This document shows, piece by piece, positions 24,293 through 33,042 of a stretch of 58,024 bases of DNA (positions are counted from its first letter, which is position 1; every line of letters starts with the position of its first letter). The stretch is from Bacteroidaceae bacterium (GTDB taxonomy: Bacteria > Bacteroidota > Bacteroidia > Bacteroidales > Bacteroidaceae), in NCBI GenBank assembly GCA_017379075.1, contig JAFNXL010000033.1:1-58024 (forward strand). Direction: 5' to 3'. The translations under genes and the position numbers were made by a program. The notes beneath the pieces are model-generated. The model did no database searches and was not told the origin of the DNA. It worked only from the letters and a program-made list of their open reading frames with translations.

Positions 24293-25720
24293 TTAGATTT
24301 TTGATTTTCCAAGAGGGAAGTTTATACCGATATTGAAGTCGGCATTGCTTCTGAGGGGAATTCCCTGCTTGGAAATCTTGCCCAACATTCGGTCCATTCC
24401 CAAGAAGAGGTTGAAACCACGGGGATGCAGGTTGACCACCCAACCAAAGCTTGCGCCAAACGTGCCGACACCTAAATTCGCTCCTACCTCAAACCACTTT
24501 ACCGGACTTACATTTGCGCTGATTCGTTCCTCATTCCAGGTATATTCTCCCTGGAAACGGGTTGTGCTCAACAGACCGAAACTGAGTTTGTCATAAACAG
24601 GAAGGGCATATTCTACACCGACATTCAGTGTGGCTCCAATACCATTGGATTTTGAGGCGGTACCACCGTCTTGCAGACTGATAAGGTCAGACAGTTTGTC
24701 TTCCAATTCATCAATCTGGTCATCGAAAGAGGTTCCGGGACCGTCTTCCACCTTGATGTCCTCAAATCCGTCAAACACAAACTCATCACCTTTGTTATAG
24801 GCAGTAGAAACATTCTTCCACTTGATGAAGCCCAAGTCCAGCAAGGCTGCGCTGACCTTCATTCCTTCCAGAATGCCTTGTTTGCCCAAATCCCATTCGG
24901 CACCCAAATCTACAGCAAAACCACCGCCGTTCAGGCCAAACTTGTCCACATCGGCATTATCGAAATCTATTTGCTGGTAAGTACCGGGCTTTGTCTTATA
25001 CTCTTTCGTTTCTGTCTCGCCCCAAGAGAATCCGTTCACGCCCACTTCCATGGTTGCATTGCCCTCGGCAACCCAACGGTTCTGATTTTCAAGGTCAAGA
25101 TCCAGTTCATCCACATTCAGTTTGGCATAACCCACACCCAGCAGAACCTTTGCTTTGGCACCGATACGCCAAGCCTCATTGATCTGGTGGCTATGTCCCA
25201 GGCCTATCTCGGCCCAAGCCTTGGCATTGACGCCAAGATCTTCCAGCTCATAATCCCTGTTCTCCAATCTTTTTGTCAAAGAAAACAGCTCATAGGGAAG
25301 ATTCAGGCCGATTTGGGAACGAATACCCATTGTTATGGTATTATAGCCGCCCATGCCATGGAAGCCCACGCTAAGGAGGTCATATCTTATATCTGAAAGC
25401 AGCTTATTGTTATTGCTGAACCCCTCCATTGCCTTGGCATAACTGATTTCCGGATGCAGATAGGTGACCAGTCCGTTACCATTGGGGTTCTTCAAGAAAA
25501 TATTCTGTAGGCCAATGTTTCCCTTGATTCCGGCATTAAAATTTCCAGGAAGGAACGGCACACTGAAATAACTGTTTCTGTCATAATCTTTTGCAGGATT
25601 CATGAGGTGGCCATAAGCAAAACCGTCCATGAAATACGCACTGTTCAGATTCTGTGCTGACACATTGCAGGCTGCAGCCATTGCCGCCACCGCAAGAATA
25701 TGTTTTATATTTTTCATCAT
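24293..25720 (-). CDS. DUF5723 outer-membrane-like protein
   Basis: 475 residues. Signal peptide MMKNIKHILAVAAMAAACNVSAQ, then LNSAYFMDGFAYGHLMNPA, which I recognise as DUF5723. Alternating hydrophobic strands, many Gly/aromatic residues and the C-terminal FNIGINFPLG suggest an outer-membrane beta-barrel like PorV/FadL-type proteins; a Asp/Glu-rich loop (about 305-340) would be extracellular or periplasmic. Function unknown. It follows the large lipoprotein gene by 29 bp and shares its promoter, so the two probably work together at the outer membrane. Confidence 0.8.
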   Translation of the reverse strand: MMKNIKHILAVAAMAAACNVSAQNLNSAYFMDGFAYGHLMNPAKDYDRNSYFSVPFLPGNFNAGIKGNIGLQNIFLKNPNGNGLVTYLHPEISYAKAMEGFSNNNKLLSDIRYDLLSVGFHGMGGYNTITMGIRSQIGLNLPYELFSLTKRLENRDYELEDLGVNAKAWAEIGLGHSHQINEAWRIGAKAKVLLGVGYAKLNVDELDLDLENQNRWVAEGNATMEVGVNGFSWGETETKEYKTKPGTYQQIDFDNADVDKFGLNGGGFAVDLGAEWDLGKQGILEGMKVSAALLDLGFIKWKNVSTAYNKGDEFVFDGFEDIKVEDGPGTSFDDQIDELEDKLSDLISLQDGGTASKSNGIGATLNVGVEYALPVYDKLSFGLLSTTRFQGEYTWNEERISANVSPVKWFEVGANLGVGTFGASFGWVVNLHPRGFNLFLGMDRMLGKISKQGIPLRSNADFNIGINFPLGKSKI

Positions 25721-25749
25721 TTATTTACTTGAATGAATTTGTGAATGTA

Positions 25750-27663
25750 TTAATTGGCATCGTATGACAAGATTCCTTTTACGGAAACATTCATGCTGTG
25801 CAGACGTATGCTGGCATCTTTTTTCAGGGTTTCTCCCTTAATACCGGAAAGACGTGCTGAATACTTGATACCGTCCAATTGTTTCACTCCGTTCTTGCCA
25901 GCCAAGACATCATTGAGAGAATGTCCTTTTGCCGCTTTGATGGTAAACTGGAACTCCTGATTCTTGGCGTTTCCATTTGCTTTCACACTATTCACTTCCA
26001 AAGCATCGATCTTCTTGCCGTTTGCATCCAACGGAATAAGAGTCAATTCAAATTCTGCAGGCAAGTCACTGTCTATCTTACCCTTCAACTCCAACATTTC
26101 CGCATTCAAATCCTCCAAATCGTCCAAGTCCTTGGCCCATCCTTGTTCGGTATCGCTATAAACCAACTTGAAATTTTCACCAAAGGTCAAAGGTGCGAAT
26201 ACCTCATAATCGATGTCCACATTATAACTCTTGGTAATGTCCAGTTCTTGTGCATGCAACTTAACCGGTTCTACATCAATGTCTATTCGTTCCGGAATTT
26301 TCTGAATCAATGCAGGCACACTTCCAATAAAGCCAACGGGCTTTGCATCTTTGTAATTTTCGGGAAGAGCGTTAGGTGTCTTGTCCGCAATATAATATTT
26401 GTTCTCTCCCTCATCTAATGTAACCTTTTCTGTCTTGACGGGAGTTTCGCAAGTATTACTCTTCAGTTCTATACTTGTAAATACAGAAGAAGGAATATCA
26501 TGCTCTGCTGTAAAAAGCAACACAGGGTTATCCAAATCAAGCACCACTTCGTCATCATTGAGGAAATCTGGCAGATCATCTAATTTAATAGGAGCAATGC
26601 TACCCACATTATGAGTAACCTCACCAGTAAAGGTCTTGATGACAATATCCTTGTCAAATTCTGCATTACCCTTCACTCCCAGAGTTACTGGAATCAAACT
26701 GTTCCAGTTTCCATTTATGAAATCCAGAATATCCTCAGCTGTCAAACTATTGATTTTTTCACTCAATTCATCATTGTCAAACTCTGCGGTTTCAATGCGG
26801 AATGAGCCATTCAAAGCGAATTCGCCATTAAGTTCTACATGATGGGTTTGAGCATCAAATGTAAAGTTTTCACCAGTCTGCAAACCATTTATGGTCAGTT
26901 TCAGCTCCACACCATCACTTATTTTTATAGCCTCACCTTTTTCTTCACTAATAATAATCCTACCATTTTTTACATCACATTTTTTACCATTAAAGGTACA
27001 ATTGGTAATATTGAGGTCTGTCGGATATGTTAACGTCATATTGTCCAAATGCATATAAGGAATATAACTGGAAAAACCATTCAAGTGAATGGCAAGAGTC
27101 ACATCAACATCATCAAATCCGACCTTCTCTATGCTTACCACATCAGTAGAGATATGGTCCGCAACAGCGTTCTTGATAGAATACTTCGCATCATTTTCTT
27201 TCAAGTCATATATAAATGTAGTATCTTTTACATCTATTTCCATATCATTGCCCAACAAAGGATTATTTATCGTTACTTTTATCTTGTTTTTCCTTTGTTT
27301 TTGGATATTCACCATATCCCTAAGACTTATCACTGTTTCAATTTGAGACAGCTGTGGTTTTGCAATCTTAATTTCATTAATACGGATAGGGTCAATATCG
27401 GCAGAGCCAGTCTCCCTGACACAAAAAATGGAATCTCTCAACTGCTCGTCCCAAACATACTGGATGACTCCATCTTCCTCCAAATCCATAAAACTACGGA
27501 GATAAATGTCTCCTGTACTGCATGAGGGCAACGTGATGTTGGCCTCTATGCCCAATGTGTAATCCGTGTTGTCCAAGTCATAGTCATTGTCAACACATGA
27601 AGTCTGAACGCCTCCACATAAAAAGCAGAGTCCTAACAGAGGGAAATAGTGTAAATGTTTCAT
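25750..27663 (-). CDS. Large lipoprotein, family not recognised
   Basis: 637 residues from ATG 27663. A signal peptide (MKHLHYFPLLGLCFLCGGVQTS) ends at lipobox cysteine 23, followed by VDNDYDLDNTDYT. The mature protein is rich in short beta strands and Asp/Asn/Thr, with no Cys-rich or catalytic motif, and looks like repeated beta-sandwich domains. I do not recognise a named family. The 99-bp longer frame is excluded because it would begin upstream of the -7 box. Operon with the DUF5723 barrel suggests a surface or outer-membrane-associated pair. Confidence 0.75.
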   Translation of the reverse strand: MKHLHYFPLLGLCFLCGGVQTSCVDNDYDLDNTDYTLGIEANITLPSCSTGDIYLRSFMDLEEDGVIQYVWDEQLRDSIFCVRETGSADIDPIRINEIKIAKPQLSQIETVISLRDMVNIQKQRKNKIKVTINNPLLGNDMEIDVKDTTFIYDLKENDAKYSIKNAVADHISTDVVSIEKVGFDDVDVTLAIHLNGFSSYIPYMHLDNMTLTYPTDLNITNCTFNGKKCDVKNGRIIISEEKGEAIKISDGVELKLTINGLQTGENFTFDAQTHHVELNGEFALNGSFRIETAEFDNDELSEKINSLTAEDILDFINGNWNSLIPVTLGVKGNAEFDKDIVIKTFTGEVTHNVGSIAPIKLDDLPDFLNDDEVVLDLDNPVLLFTAEHDIPSSVFTSIELKSNTCETPVKTEKVTLDEGENKYYIADKTPNALPENYKDAKPVGFIGSVPALIQKIPERIDIDVEPVKLHAQELDITKSYNVDIDYEVFAPLTFGENFKLVYSDTEQGWAKDLDDLEDLNAEMLELKGKIDSDLPAEFELTLIPLDANGKKIDALEVNSVKANGNAKNQEFQFTIKAAKGHSLNDVLAGKNGVKQLDGIKYSARLSGIKGETLKKDASIRLHSMNVSVKGILSYDAN

Positions 27664-27701
27664 ATTTGTTGATAAATTATTGTTATCCTTTTTAGCAATG
27701 G

Positions 27702-27732
27702 CAAAAGTAATAAAAAATGTTAACACATCAAA
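27702..27732 (-). promoter_or_regulatory. Promoter of the lipoprotein-DUF5723 operon
   Basis: Minus strand -7 TACTTTTG (27702-27709) and -33 TTTG (27729-27732), spacing 19 bp. A full consensus match. Confidence 0.7.
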
Positions 27733-27799
27733 ACATAACTTAAATGATGGAGGCAGAAACACAAAAAAAGATGATTTAGACCAAAAATAATTGTTATTT

Positions 27800-27831
27800 T
27801 TTGTGTGATTCGTGGAAACTCATTAAATTTG
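27800..27831 (+). promoter_or_regulatory. Promoter of the ECF sigma factor gene
   Basis: -33 TTTG (27800-27803) and -7 TAAATTTG (27824-27831), spacing 20 bp. Predicted leader about 80 nt. Confidence 0.6.
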
Positions 27832-27916
27832 TCTCGTTAAATATAAAAATGTATTGTCTAATTAAAGAAATTGCCTATCGAGAAAACATTACACAAAACA
27901 ATAAAAACAAAGCGTA

Positions 27917-28507
27917 ATGAATAACATTAATACGATGACCGACCATGAGTTGGTAACATTGTATGAAAACGGCAATGACAATGCATTTGATATTCTCTTG
28001 GCAAGACATCAAGAGTATGTATATTCTTACATCCTTTTTCTTGTGCGCAAGCGAGAAGATGCAGATGACATTTTTCAGGAGACTTTCACCCGTGCCATTA
28101 CAGCCATACGTGAGCACCGCTACCAGAATACAGGTAAATTTAATGCCTGGTTAATACGTATCGCCCATAATTTGGCCATAGATCATGCCAGATCATGCAC
28201 TGCAGATTTGTATGCTTCTCGGGATGCCTTCTCGTCCAAGGTCCTGAACAACTTGAAGTATAGCGAAAAATGCCAAGAATCTCAAATCATTGAGCAGCAG
28301 AATCTGAGCACATTAAAACAAATGCTATCTTATCTGCCAGAGAACCAGCAAGAGATTGTATTCCTTCGTTTTTATGAAGATCTCTCGTTCCGCGAGATTG
28401 CAGAACAAAAGGGTATAAGCATCAACACCGCACTGGGACGTATGCGCTATGCCCTCATCAATCTGCGCAAGATGATTCAAAGCCACCAGATCAGCCTGGT
28501 CGGATAA
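27917..28507 (+). CDS. ECF-type RNA polymerase sigma factor
   Basis: 196 residues. Region 2 (about 20-90) has ARHQEYVYSYILFLVRKREDADDIFQETF, the core-binding and -10-recognition helices. Region 4 (about 130-190) has LPENQQEIVFLRFYEDLSFREIAEQKGISINTALGRMRYAL, the -35-binding helix-turn-helix. Ile-Ser-Ile-Asn-Thr-Ala-Leu-Gly-Arg is a typical ECF recognition helix. Unlike most ECF genes in Bacteroidetes it is followed by neither an anti-sigma FecR-type gene nor a SusC/D pair; its transcript ends at a terminator. Regulon and signal unknown. Confidence 0.92.
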   Translation: MNNINTMTDHELVTLYENGNDNAFDILLARHQEYVYSYILFLVRKREDADDIFQETFTRAITAIREHRYQNTGKFNAWLIRIAHNLAIDHARSCTADLYASRDAFSSKVLNNLKYSEKCQESQIIEQQNLSTLKQMLSYLPENQQEIVFLRFYEDLSFREIAEQKGISINTALGRMRYALINLRKMIQSHQISLVG

Positions 28508-28518
28508 CCAGCCTGTCC

Positions 28519-28555
28519 TATATTGGGGGGACTACAAACAGCCCCCCCCAATATA
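28519..28555 (+). other. G/C-run hairpin downstream of the sigma factor gene
   Basis: TATATTGGGGGG (28519-28530) pairs with CCCCCCAATATA (28544-28555), 12 bp, 13-nt loop. The right arm is part of a run of eight C. No T run follows. Confidence 0.7.
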
Positions 28556-28582
28556 AGGCATAAAGAAACGTTTTCAGATTCC

Positions 28583-28618
28583 AAACATTGGGAATCTCCG
28601 ATGTTTTTCTTTTTTTTC
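28583..28618 (+). terminator. Rho-independent terminator of the sigma factor gene
   Basis: AAACATTGG (28583-28591) pairs with CCGATGTTT (28598-28606), 9 bp with one T-G pair, followed by TTCTTTTTTTT. Confidence 0.75.
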
Positions 28619-28690
28619 ATGTCAATGATACAATAATTTGTTGTATAGGAACGTTTTGTTAATAGTAATTCTAACAAAATATTGACGCCT

Positions 28691-28825
28691 ATGACACAAA
28701 CTTTACCCTTACCTTATTTTAATTTAAGCCCAAGTAATGACGTGCTGGCATATATCCGTCAGTTCGCACGTTCTTATAAGGCACAGTCCCAACCTCTTAA
28801 AATTAAAAAGATTCAATTGACATGA
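28691..28825 (+). CDS. 44-residue small ORF overlapping the start of rpe
   Basis: Start ATG 28691, stop TGA 28823-28825. The peptide begins MTQTLPLPYFNLSPSNDVLA and ends in a basic stretch (QPLKIKKIQLT), with a likely helix (NDVLAYIRQFARSYK). The stop overlaps the rpe start in an ATGA arrangement, the usual sign of translational coupling. It lacks membrane segments, cysteines and signal peptide. I do not recognise a named family, but the FNLSPS...IRxFARS pattern looks protein-like rather than random. Function unknown; it could be a coupling leader or a small regulatory protein. Confidence 0.6.
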   Translation: MTQTLPLPYFNLSPSNDVLAYIRQFARSYKAQSQPLKIKKIQLT

Positions 28826-29463
28826 TCGCACCTTCTCTTTTATCGGCCGATTTCGCTCATCTTTCCCAAGAAATGGAGTGGTTTAACCGCAGCAAAGCGG
28901 ACTGGCTGCATTTAGATATAATGGACGGAGTTTTTGTACCTAATATTTCATTCGGTTTCCCTGTCCTGAAATATGTGGCAGAACTTTGCACAAAACCTCT
29001 TGATGTGCATCTGATGATTGTTCAGCCAGAAAAGTTTGTTCGCGAAGTTGCGGCACTTGGCGCTCATGTCATGAGTGTACATTATGAAGCTTGTCCCCAT
29101 CTTCATCGTGTTTTGGGGCAGATACGCGATGCTGGCATGAAGGCCGGAGTTGTCCTTAATCCGGCAACCCCTGTCAGCCTCCTTTCTGACATCATTTGCG
29201 ATGCTGACTTGGTTTTGCTCATGTCTGTCAATCCCGGATTCGGCGGTCAGAAGTTTATACCTCATACAGAAGAAAAAATCAAACAGCTACGCACACTAAT
29301 TCAAGAAAGCGGAAGCAAGGCGCTTATCGAAGTGGACGGTGGTGTCACATTAGAAAACGCCCCATTGCTCATGCAAGCGGGGGCAGATGTGCTTGTCGCC
29401 GGAAGTAGCGTCTTTAATGCACCGAATCCGGAAGAGGCTTGTGCCAGATTTGCATCGTTATGA
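28822..29463 (+). CDS. rpe: Ribulose-phosphate 3-epimerase
   Basis: 213 residues, TIM barrel. The start IAPSLLSADFAHL, the metal site in LHLDIMDGVFVPNISFG, HLMIVQP, MSVNPGFGGQKFI and DGGVTLENA are all standard. The enzyme interconverts ribulose 5-phosphate and xylulose 5-phosphate in the pentose phosphate pathway and uses a divalent metal. It overlaps by 4 bp the small ORF upstream and by 4 bp comEC downstream, so the three genes form one translationally coupled unit. Confidence 0.97.
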   Translation: MIAPSLLSADFAHLSQEMEWFNRSKADWLHLDIMDGVFVPNISFGFPVLKYVAELCTKPLDVHLMIVQPEKFVREVAALGAHVMSVHYEACPHLHRVLGQIRDAGMKAGVVLNPATPVSLLSDIICDADLVLLMSVNPGFGGQKFIPHTEEKIKQLRTLIQESGSKALIEVDGGVTLENAPLLMQAGADVLVAGSSVFNAPNPEEACARFASL

Positions 29464-30647
29464 CAGTCCTAAAGACTCCCCTGATTGCTGTATTCCCTTG
29501 TTTTTGCGCAGGGCTAATCATGGGTCATTTATTCCCTTCTGAATTTTATCTTGCCCCTACCATTGCGGTGGGGGCTTTTGCATTGTGGGCGTCATACAAA
29601 AGCAAAGGGTTTGTTACAGACCTGCTGATTCTATTGTTATGTGTATTGATTGGCGCCCAACGGATGTCTGCAAACTTTCAGAATATGGAAGATAAGACAA
29701 ACAGCACATCCTTCATTGAAGAAAAGTTAAGTGGAATTTCCGAGCGACTGGAGTCTCGTCTTCATGCAGCAGGATTGCGGGGAGACGAGATGAGTCTGAC
29801 CTCCGCACTGGTACTGGGGAAAAGAGAGGGTTTGAATTCCGAATTAAAAACGAAATTCCGTCAGGTTGGAGCAAGCCATTTACTTGCGTTAAGCGGAATG
29901 CACTTAGGGGTCATATACGGGCTTCTATGTGTTATTTGCATACGTTGGGTCAGATTTTCCCCTTTTCGTTGGATCGCCCTGCCGCTTCTGATATGTGGTC
30001 TGTGGACTTACACGCTATTGACGGGAATGCCAGCTTCATTGATCCGGGCCTCATCCATGCTCTCTTTGGTCTGCCTGGGCATCCTGTTATTCCGCACCCC
30101 TCCTCTTCTTCACACGCTGACGCTTTCCGCCACCCTCATGCTTTTTGCAAATCCGTCTTTATTGACAGACATCGGATTCCAACTTTCTTTCCTTGCCGTA
30201 CTCTTCATTGCCCTGGCCTACTCCCCCTTTCACAGTCTTTTCCATTCATGGCCCATTATGGTCCGATGGCCAGCCCGGATGCTGTTGCTGTCGTTGTCTG
30301 CACAAATCGGGACTCTTCCATTATCAGCATACTATTTCCATACACTGCCATTGTCGGGTCCAATAATCAGCTTAATCCTGATACCAATAACCACAGCCCT
30401 TATATACGGAGGATTGTTCACGTTGATATTACCCATACCGTTGTTTGCCTCATTTACGACTTTGTGTGTACAAGCAGAATTGTGGGTTCTGGACTTTTGG
30501 ATGAATCTCTTCCCTCATTCGCTTTGGGACAATCTTCATCCATCACCGTTAAGCGTTATGCTGATATACATCGCCATGCTCGCTGGTTTTACTAGACTAT
30601 ACAAGATGTCATCAGACATAAAAAAGACACATCAGTCCGTAGAATAG
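29460..30647 (+). CDS. comEC: Short ComEC/Rec2-type competence membrane protein
   Basis: 395 residues from the ATG at 29460 (overlaps rpe stop). It has an N-terminal pair of helices, then the Competence domain, with VGASHLLALSGMHLG (the family signature), and about eight further membrane spans. Full ComEC proteins run to about 650-800 residues with an N-terminal OB domain and, in many cases, a C-terminal metallo-beta-lactamase domain; both are lacking or minimal here. It may still form a DNA channel in the inner membrane, or be a reduced version. Its last 16 bp overlap the end of the convergent clc gene. Confidence 0.85.
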   Translation: MTVLKTPLIAVFPCFCAGLIMGHLFPSEFYLAPTIAVGAFALWASYKSKGFVTDLLILLLCVLIGAQRMSANFQNMEDKTNSTSFIEEKLSGISERLESRLHAAGLRGDEMSLTSALVLGKREGLNSELKTKFRQVGASHLLALSGMHLGVIYGLLCVICIRWVRFSPFRWIALPLLICGLWTYTLLTGMPASLIRASSMLSLVCLGILLFRTPPLLHTLTLSATLMLFANPSLLTDIGFQLSFLAVLFIALAYSPFHSLFHSWPIMVRWPARMLLLSLSAQIGTLPLSAYYFHTLPLSGPIISLILIPITTALIYGGLFTLILPIPLFASFTTLCVQAELWVLDFWMNLFPHSLWDNLHPSPLSVMLIYIAMLAGFTRLYKMSSDIKKTHQSVE

Positions 30648-32425
30648 TCTGCCATCATCTGCCTGTAGACGGCCAGAACGCTACTCTTGCGAATGAAGCC
30701 GACAAATGTCCCTTCAGAATCCACCACCGGAAGATTCCACATCCGAGTGCGGTCAAACACTTTCAGCACCACATCCATGGGGTCCTGCACACTCAACCTT
30801 GCCACTGGCGGTTTCATCAATTGTGCCACTCTGAAATCGCGATACAATTCGGTACGGAAAATCAAATGACGTATATCATCCAAGTAGACGACCCCAATCA
30901 ATTTCATTTGCTTGTCCACAACCGGGAATACAAAATATCGGCTTGTGCTGACATGGTTGGCAATGTCCATAAGGGTCATGTCCGGATAAAGCACCTTATT
31001 ATAATGTTGTATCACACTATCCATGCTCATGAGTGTGAGTATGGAACGGTCAGAATGGTGAGTAAGCAATTCACCGCGCTGCGCCAGACGCATGGCATAA
31101 ATGCTGTGCGGTTCAAAAATCTTAATGGTTAGATATGCACAAACGGCCACAATCATCAATGGCATGAACAATTGGTAACCACCAGTAAGTTCCGCAATAA
31201 GGAATATGCCCGTCAGCGGAGCATGCATTACTCCGCTCATCAAACCACACATACCCAACATGGCAAAATTTCGTTCCGGCACAGTAAAGGAGAATATGCT
31301 GTAAATGTTCCATATACGGCTGAACACAAATCCGGATATACATCCCAGGAAAAGACTGGGCGCAAAGATTCCGCCACAACCGCCGCCTCCATTTGTCGCC
31401 GTTGAGGCAAACACCTTGAAAAGGATGATCAGGCTCAGATAAAGCAGCAACAAGTGCGAATGGCCATAGAACAACGAGCTGTTAAGGGCGGTTTCCCAAT
31501 CTGCCGTACCGTTTCCATTCAGCAGGAGCGTTATAAGGTCATACCCTTCTCCGTACAATGGGGGGAAAAGGTAAATAAGAAGACTTAACGTCACTCCGCC
31601 AAGCAGCAACCGGGCATACGGATTTCCCAAACGGCGGAACACGCCTTCAAACCAGTTCATTGTACGGGTAAAATACAATGCCACCAAACCACACATAATT
31701 CCCAACATGATATATGCCGGGATGCGGGTTACCTGGAAAGGGTCTACAAGGTGGAACTCGAAAACCGGGCTGATGCCGGAAACGGCAAAGGTAATACCTG
31801 CCGCCGTGACACAACTTACCAACAACGGCAGAAGGCTGCTCATGGTAAGGTCTATCATCAGTACCTCAAGCACAAACACCAAGCCTGCAATCGGTGCCTT
31901 GAAAATACCTGCCACAGCTCCGGCCGCTCCACAGCCCACCAACAGCATCATCTGCTTGCCGGACAGATAGAATGCGCGGCCAAGGTTACTGCCAATGGCG
32001 CTGCCCGTAAGTACAATAGGGGCCTCGGCTCCCACACTACCACCAAAACCGATTGTGATGGCACTGGCAGCAACACTGCTCCAAGTGTTATGAAGACGAA
32101 TCTTGCTCTGTTTACGCGCAATGGCAAAAAGAATTTTTGTTACGCCATGTCCAATGTCATCCCTCACGATGTAACGGATAAAGAGCATGGTAAACAAGAT
32201 TCCCACAACCGGATAAACCAAATAAAGCCAGTTGGCTTCCGTTATGTTGAATCCATGAGTGAGCAAATGCTCAATAGACTCAATAAGCCACTTCAACAGC
32301 AAACCTGCAGACGCAGTGAACACACCCACCAGAAGGCTGATGAGCAACATGAACTGGTTGTCGGACAAGTGACGTCGGCGCCACTTGATAATATAAGCCC
32401 AAAAATTGCGTCCTTTCATAATCAT
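30632..32425 (-). CDS. ClC-family chloride channel/antiporter with two CBS domains
   Basis: 597 residues. The ClC core spans about 20-440: SVGAEAP contains the gating Glu of the GxExP motif, GGGGCGGIFAPS is the GGxFxP anion-site motif, and PLTGIFLIAELTGGY is the conserved helix near the end of the core. The first selectivity motif GSGIP is replaced by GHGVT, so strict chloride selectivity is not certain. Two CBS domains (about 465-590; VFPVVDKQMKLIGVV and LPVVDSEGTFVGFIRKSS) probably bind nucleotides. Last gene of the LysE-DUF4924-prfC-sua5-clc run, 41 bp after sua5. A second ATG two codons in (32419) is equally possible. Confidence 0.9.
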   Translation of the reverse strand: MIMKGRNFWAYIIKWRRRHLSDNQFMLLISLLVGVFTASAGLLLKWLIESIEHLLTHGFNITEANWLYLVYPVVGILFTMLFIRYIVRDDIGHGVTKILFAIARKQSKIRLHNTWSSVAASAITIGFGGSVGAEAPIVLTGSAIGSNLGRAFYLSGKQMMLLVGCGAAGAVAGIFKAPIAGLVFVLEVLMIDLTMSSLLPLLVSCVTAAGITFAVSGISPVFEFHLVDPFQVTRIPAYIMLGIMCGLVALYFTRTMNWFEGVFRRLGNPYARLLLGGVTLSLLIYLFPPLYGEGYDLITLLLNGNGTADWETALNSSLFYGHSHLLLLYLSLIILFKVFASTATNGGGGCGGIFAPSLFLGCISGFVFSRIWNIYSIFSFTVPERNFAMLGMCGLMSGVMHAPLTGIFLIAELTGGYQLFMPLMIVAVCAYLTIKIFEPHSIYAMRLAQRGELLTHHSDRSILTLMSMDSVIQHYNKVLYPDMTLMDIANHVSTSRYFVFPVVDKQMKLIGVVYLDDIRHLIFRTELYRDFRVAQLMKPPVARLSVQDPMDVVLKVFDRTRMWNLPVVDSEGTFVGFIRKSSVLAVYRQMMADYSTD

Positions 32426-32466
32426 GCGATGTACGGTATCAGATGTTGATGTGTATATGAATTGCT

Positions 32467-33042
32467 TTATCGGATAATCTTGACTTCGCCGTCTGCCTTC
32501 AGTTTTATAATCCGGCTTGGCGTTCCTTTTGAGGTGTCATTCTGGCGACATTTCATGACATAGTCCACCCCGGAAATAATCTGAGGTGATATCTCGCTGA
32601 AACATTGCGGAGAATCCTCACCGCTTATATTCGCGCTCGTACTGACAATGGGTTTCTGGAACTTGAAACACAACTTGTTGCTGATATTCTCACGGGTTAC
32701 ACGCATGCCAATGCTGCCGTCCTCGGCCATCAGACTGGCTGGCAGGTTTACCGCATTGTCCAGAATCAGCGTTAGCGGTTTTTCCGTGTACTCCATCAAA
32801 TCCCATGCCACATCAGGCATATTTCTTATATATCGGGGAAGCCGGTTCGCATTGTCCACCAGACAAATAAGTGCCTTGGAGTCGCTCCGTTGCTTCAGTG
32901 CGAAGACACGCTTGACGGCGTCTTCGTTGGTGGCATCGCAACCGATGCCCCAGATGGTATCCGTGGGATATAGTATCAGCCCTCCCCGGCGCAGTGTTTC
33001 CACTGCGGTCCGGATATCTTCAGCTATTTCTTTTTGTGTCAT
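32467..33042 (-). CDS. L-threonylcarbamoyladenylate synthase (Sua5/YrdC)
   Basis: 191 residues, YrdC domain only, without the Sua5 C-terminal extension. Conserved segments: LRRGGLILYPTDTIWGIGCDA, KQRSDSKALICLV and PIVSTSANISGE, the nucleotide-binding pocket. It makes threonylcarbamoyl-AMP from Thr, bicarbonate and ATP, the first step of t6A37 tRNA modification. Its start codon follows the prfC stop directly with no gap, so the two are translationally linked. MtaB, encoded elsewhere in this window, acts on the same tRNA base. Confidence 0.93.
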   Translation of the reverse strand: MTQKEIAEDIRTAVETLRRGGLILYPTDTIWGIGCDATNEDAVKRVFALKQRSDSKALICLVDNANRLPRYIRNMPDVAWDLMEYTEKPLTLILDNAVNLPASLMAEDGSIGMRVTRENISNKLCFKFQKPIVSTSANISGEDSPQCFSEISPQIISGVDYVMKCRQNDTSKGTPSRIIKLKADGEVKIIR

